Below, in pieces: positions 61,159 to 64,000 of a stretch of DNA of 64,000 nucleotides (positions within the stretch are counted from its first letter, which is position 1; each line of letters opens with the position of its first letter). Source of the stretch: Larix kaempferi. Lineage: Eukaryota > Streptophyta > Pinopsida > Pinales > Pinaceae. Position numbers and translations under genes: made by a program. Under the pieces are notes generated by a model. That model saw only the letters and a list, made by a program, of their open reading frames with translations. It ran no database searches and was not told the origin of the DNA. The stretch spans positions 5,340,001 to 5,404,000 of the forward strand of contig BSBM01000809.1 of the NCBI GenBank assembly GCA_027924585.1, written 5' to 3'.

Positions 61159-61990
61159 ATGTTGTGGCACCCGACGAAGTCGAAGATACAGAGCTGGTTT
61201 GATCAGAAATTGCAGGAGTTTGCTGAAGAAGAAAGACAGAACACACGACTGACAATAGATCACTGGCTGGGAAGATATATTCACGACGGTCTGCACGAAT
61301 GGTTTTTCTGTGAATTCCCAGTCATTCTGTACGAATGGTTGTCGAAACTGATCTTCTAGAAGAGGAACTTCCAGGGTGGTGAGCCGACAGCTTGGATTCC
61401 GGAGTTGATTCAGGAGCTGCAGGAAGTCAATAATAAGGCATCGTGGGCTGTCGAAGTTTAGCTTGATAGCATCTTGGAGGGATATATCACTGAATTTACG
61501 GTCGACACGAAGAAATCCTATAGTGAAGCTGAAAGATACTTCTTCCGAGGACCAAGGGGAAGGTTTCTGTTGTCGCTCCAACTGTCGATTAAGATGCTAA
61601 TCTGTGAAAAGGGTATATTAAAGATGCACCTTGATCAGTAGATAGCCTAGTGGGAGGAGGCCGTGGGTACCACGACTATTGGGGAATGGTACATGGAATG
61701 GTAAGGGGTAGATGGGTGCAGACTATTAGGAGACTGTGAGCGAAGCTGAGGAAGAAAGTGGTCTTACAAGAGGAGGAGCGAGGTTTCGACTGGAGAATAG
61801 GTAGAGGACAGGAGAAGGTCCTACTGCGATCAAACCGCAAAACCACGAAGGAAGACCACAAGGTATGAAGCGACCTCACAGTCCCGATGGGGATGACTAG
61901 GCTACACCCAGGATAGAGGTAGGACCAAACCCCGGCACCAACGTACCCACACCTCCGCTCACTGACTCACAAACAACAAGAAATACCACT
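61159..61990 (+). pseudogene. Gag N-terminal region of the second gypsy element
   Basis: Opens with MLWHPTKSKIQSWFDQKLQE (66 codons) shortly after the primer site, then continues over stops as GGEPTAWIPELIQELQEVNN, a frame-shifted KKSYSEAERYFFRGPRG and further broken pieces to the well-preserved gag frame at 61991. I recognise no domain here; position and composition fit the N-terminal part of a long gag. Confidence 0.5.
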
Positions 61991-63406
61991 TTGACACCGC
62001 CAAGTTCGTCAATTCCACAGAAGTTAATTGGTAGTAGCACAGCGACAGGAGGAAGGAAGCCCAGAATGGCGGGCGATGATGCTAAGTTACCGTTGTTCCA
62101 CGGAAGTGTGACAGACAATCGAAAACATTATTGGTTTTTGTGCGAAGCGGTCTGGACCATGAAACAGATCACTGATGTCGATGCTAAGAAAGGGCAGTTA
62201 GCCATGACTCCGCGAGGTCGTGCATTAGATTGGTTCATGAAGTTTATTCTAGTCCCTACGGGGGCCCCAGAGAAGTCATTGGATGAGATTCGGGCTGGCC
62301 TGATTGCTGAATTTAGACAGCTTAAGTTAGAGGCTCAATATATTACTGAATTGAAGGAAATTAAGCAGTATCCCAATGAGATGGTATGGGATTTCGACCA
62401 GCGATTCAAGACACTGATGGAAAAAGTTAGTTTCGATATGAACATCGTCCAACATAAAGAATGGTTCATTGTGGCACTGCTACCCCACATTCGGCTGCCG
62501 CTGATGCAACAAAACATATCGACGCCTCGCGAAGCTCTAGAGATTGCAATGCGATTGGAGGTGTCATCGATTGGAGATAATGCAGCTGGGATGTCGCAGA
62601 TACAGACACAACTCGCTAACCTGACTATACAATTGCAAGATTTGAGGAAGAACAAGGAACAACACGATGAAGTATGGTGTACGCGATGCCGAGGAGAAGG
62701 GCATACGAAGGATAATTTCCCAGATTTCTGTAATTATTTGGTGTTAGGAGCGCCAAACCCATTGAATGGCGGTAGTATGCCATGGTGTCACATTTTTCAG
62801 GTGTTTGGGCACAGTTACGATAATTTCCCGTATATGCAGAAAATGGTCACAACCCCACGAAATCTTTATTGCACATTTTGCAAGTCGGTGGGTCACGATG
62901 ACAAGGATTTTCGTGCATATGGGTTTCTAATGGAGAGAATGTGTGATGCATTCTACATCAAGGACGATCAGCATGCCGTGCAACAACCACAAATGCAACC
63001 GCAAGTAGCCCAGCCGCTACCGCAACCGCAGATGCAGTTTGCACCACAGCAACAGCAACTGCAACAGTTCATCCTGCAATACAATCCGATGCAGATGACT
63101 CCCCCACAACCACAGTATGTACATCAACCGTAGTATGCACCATAAGGGCAAGGGATACCACCAGCACCGATGCAGCAACAGTTTAACCAACCTCAGTACC
63201 AACAGCAGGGTGTCTATCGAGGAGGATACAGGGGTGGACGCGGTGGCGGATTTGGTCGTGGAGGAGGAGGCCGATGTGGTCATGGAACTGTTCAATGTTA
63301 CCACAGTACGGTATGGGGGAATTATCAGCGTGACTGCCCACTACTACAGAATCAGTGTACATTCTGTTTTGGTAATGATCATACGGTTGAGAATTGCCAT
63401 AGTTAA
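61991..63406 (+). pseudogene. Gag core with five zinc knuckles, second gypsy element
   Basis: 380 codons are open from 61991 to 63133. KLPLFHGSVTDNRKHYWF and then ALDWFMKF with FRQLKLEAQY, FDQRFKTLMEKV and WFIVALLPHI are the retrotransposon gag domain (residues 30-190). Then come knuckles CTRCRGEGHTKDNF, CHIFQVFGHSYDNF and CTFCKSVGHDDKDF, and a Gln/Pro-rich linker. Two stops (63131, 63146) follow, then a Gly/Arg-rich segment (GGYRGGRGGGFGRGGGG), a fourth knuckle CYHSTVWGNYQRDC and an intact fifth, CTFCFGNDHTVENC. Four cysteines in knuckles 1-3 are Phe; knuckle 4 has Ser for Cys and Asn for His. Such proteins package element RNA in particles. Confidence 0.75.
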
Positions 63407-64000
63407 TTGCATGATGGTAGGCTGGGAACACTCCGTAGCTACAGAATTAGGCCTAGCCACAACAACCAGTACAGAACTAGCCCTCGCGACCACCGCCGAA
63501 CGCTAATCAAAATGTCAATCAACCGGGGAATCTGCAGCAGAACCAGATGTAGGGTGCAAATATTGCGACCATTTCTGCGGAACCATGACCACAAGATGCT
63601 TCGGTGGCTGTTGTCACTCGTGGAGGTAAGACGACTAGGGAAGATGGTTTGTGACCATTGATTTGGTTGGATGGTCAGAAGACGGTACCTTTCAACATTG
63701 ATATGGAGCAGGAGACATTCCTGGAGGCACGTCACACCTTGGAGAAAGACCGTGGTAAGGCTGTTGTTTGCGATATGCCACCTGTCTTTAATACTACATC
63801 AGACGTTGATTGACCGCCACCACTGGGGACATTGCAAAAGTTTCTTGAAAGCTATCTGTTATTGGCCCGAGACCCGACTTCCCTGGTTGAGATTGAGGGA
63901 TGGTTGCAGCGATTTCCGAAAGGACGGCAGGAGTCGGCAGTAAACTCCCTACAACAACGGAAGACTGGCAAGGAAATGCGAATGAATATTCAGATTGGTG
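63407..64000 (+). pseudogene. Gag-protease linker of the second gypsy element (runs off window)
   Basis: Read in the frame one base on, a Gln-rich linker (NANQNVNQPGNLQQNQM) with five TAG stops leads to SVAVVTRGGKTT, close to the VTRSGK block that precedes protease in Athila/Tat-like elements. DGQKTVPFNIDMEQETFLEA, then a frame-consistent piece LGTLQKFLESYLLLARDP reaches the end of the window. No D-S/T-G protease motif is seen before the end. Confidence 0.5.

Overview
This window is plant nuclear DNA: AT-rich and filled with old, nested retrotransposons. It holds plant-type chromodomain Ty3/gypsy, Ty1/copia, L1-type LINEs carrying an RNase H, a hAT transposase relative and a tRNA-derived SINE. 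The depth of nesting and the decay suggest a large, slowly purged genome such as a gymnosperm's, but that is an inference. I found no intact host gene, no rRNA or tRNA gene and no CRISPR array.

Positions 1-49333 form a tandem array of a very large composite repeat. Units start at almost the same base (6866, 24751 and 49025) but end at very different places: an earlier unit at 6865, then 24750, 49024 and 49333. Each full unit contains, in order: the C-terminus of a gypsy integrase (minus strand); a polypurine tract with an LTR start; the 3' end of one LINE (minus strand); the 5' part of a second LINE (plus strand); a roughly 4.1 kb minus-strand insertion that splits that LINE; its reverse transcriptase core; a SINE; and a long AT-rich tract. 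The longer units continue into a hAT transposase fragment (minus strand) and a chromovirus inserted in it.

Insertions found in only one unit order the events. Unit 2 has a solo LTR in the chromovirus gag. Unit 3 has a 5'-deleted copia element with its 3' LTR, and a LINE fragment with zinc-knuckle and RNase H domains. The chromovirus in unit 3 is complete in layout (5' LTR 40504-42380, Met-tRNA primer site, gag, protease, RT/RNase H, integrase, chromodomain, PPT, 3' LTR 47284-48757, TSD TTGAC) but is inactivated by stops, frameshifts and lost catalytic residues. In unit 2 the same element stops within its RT.

From 49334 to 64000 the sequence is outside the array. Positions 49334-54708 hold no recognisable gene. 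On the minus strand, 58981-54754 is a decayed coding sequence for an unrecognised gag-like protein with coiled coils. It ends about 34 bp before a PPT-like tract and LTR-like start, so it looks like the gag-only body of a non-autonomous LTR element. It is interrupted by a hAT-type MITE (55313-55601) and by a 1.65 kb insertion. From about 60302 to the window end is the 5' part of another Ty3/gypsy element on the plus strand: LTR, tRNA primer site, and a gag with five zinc knuckles, several of whose cysteines have become phenylalanine.

The most interesting signals are the array with a fixed start and variable ends, and the gag-like minus-strand pseudogene. All functional calls come from reading motifs; no database search was possible.
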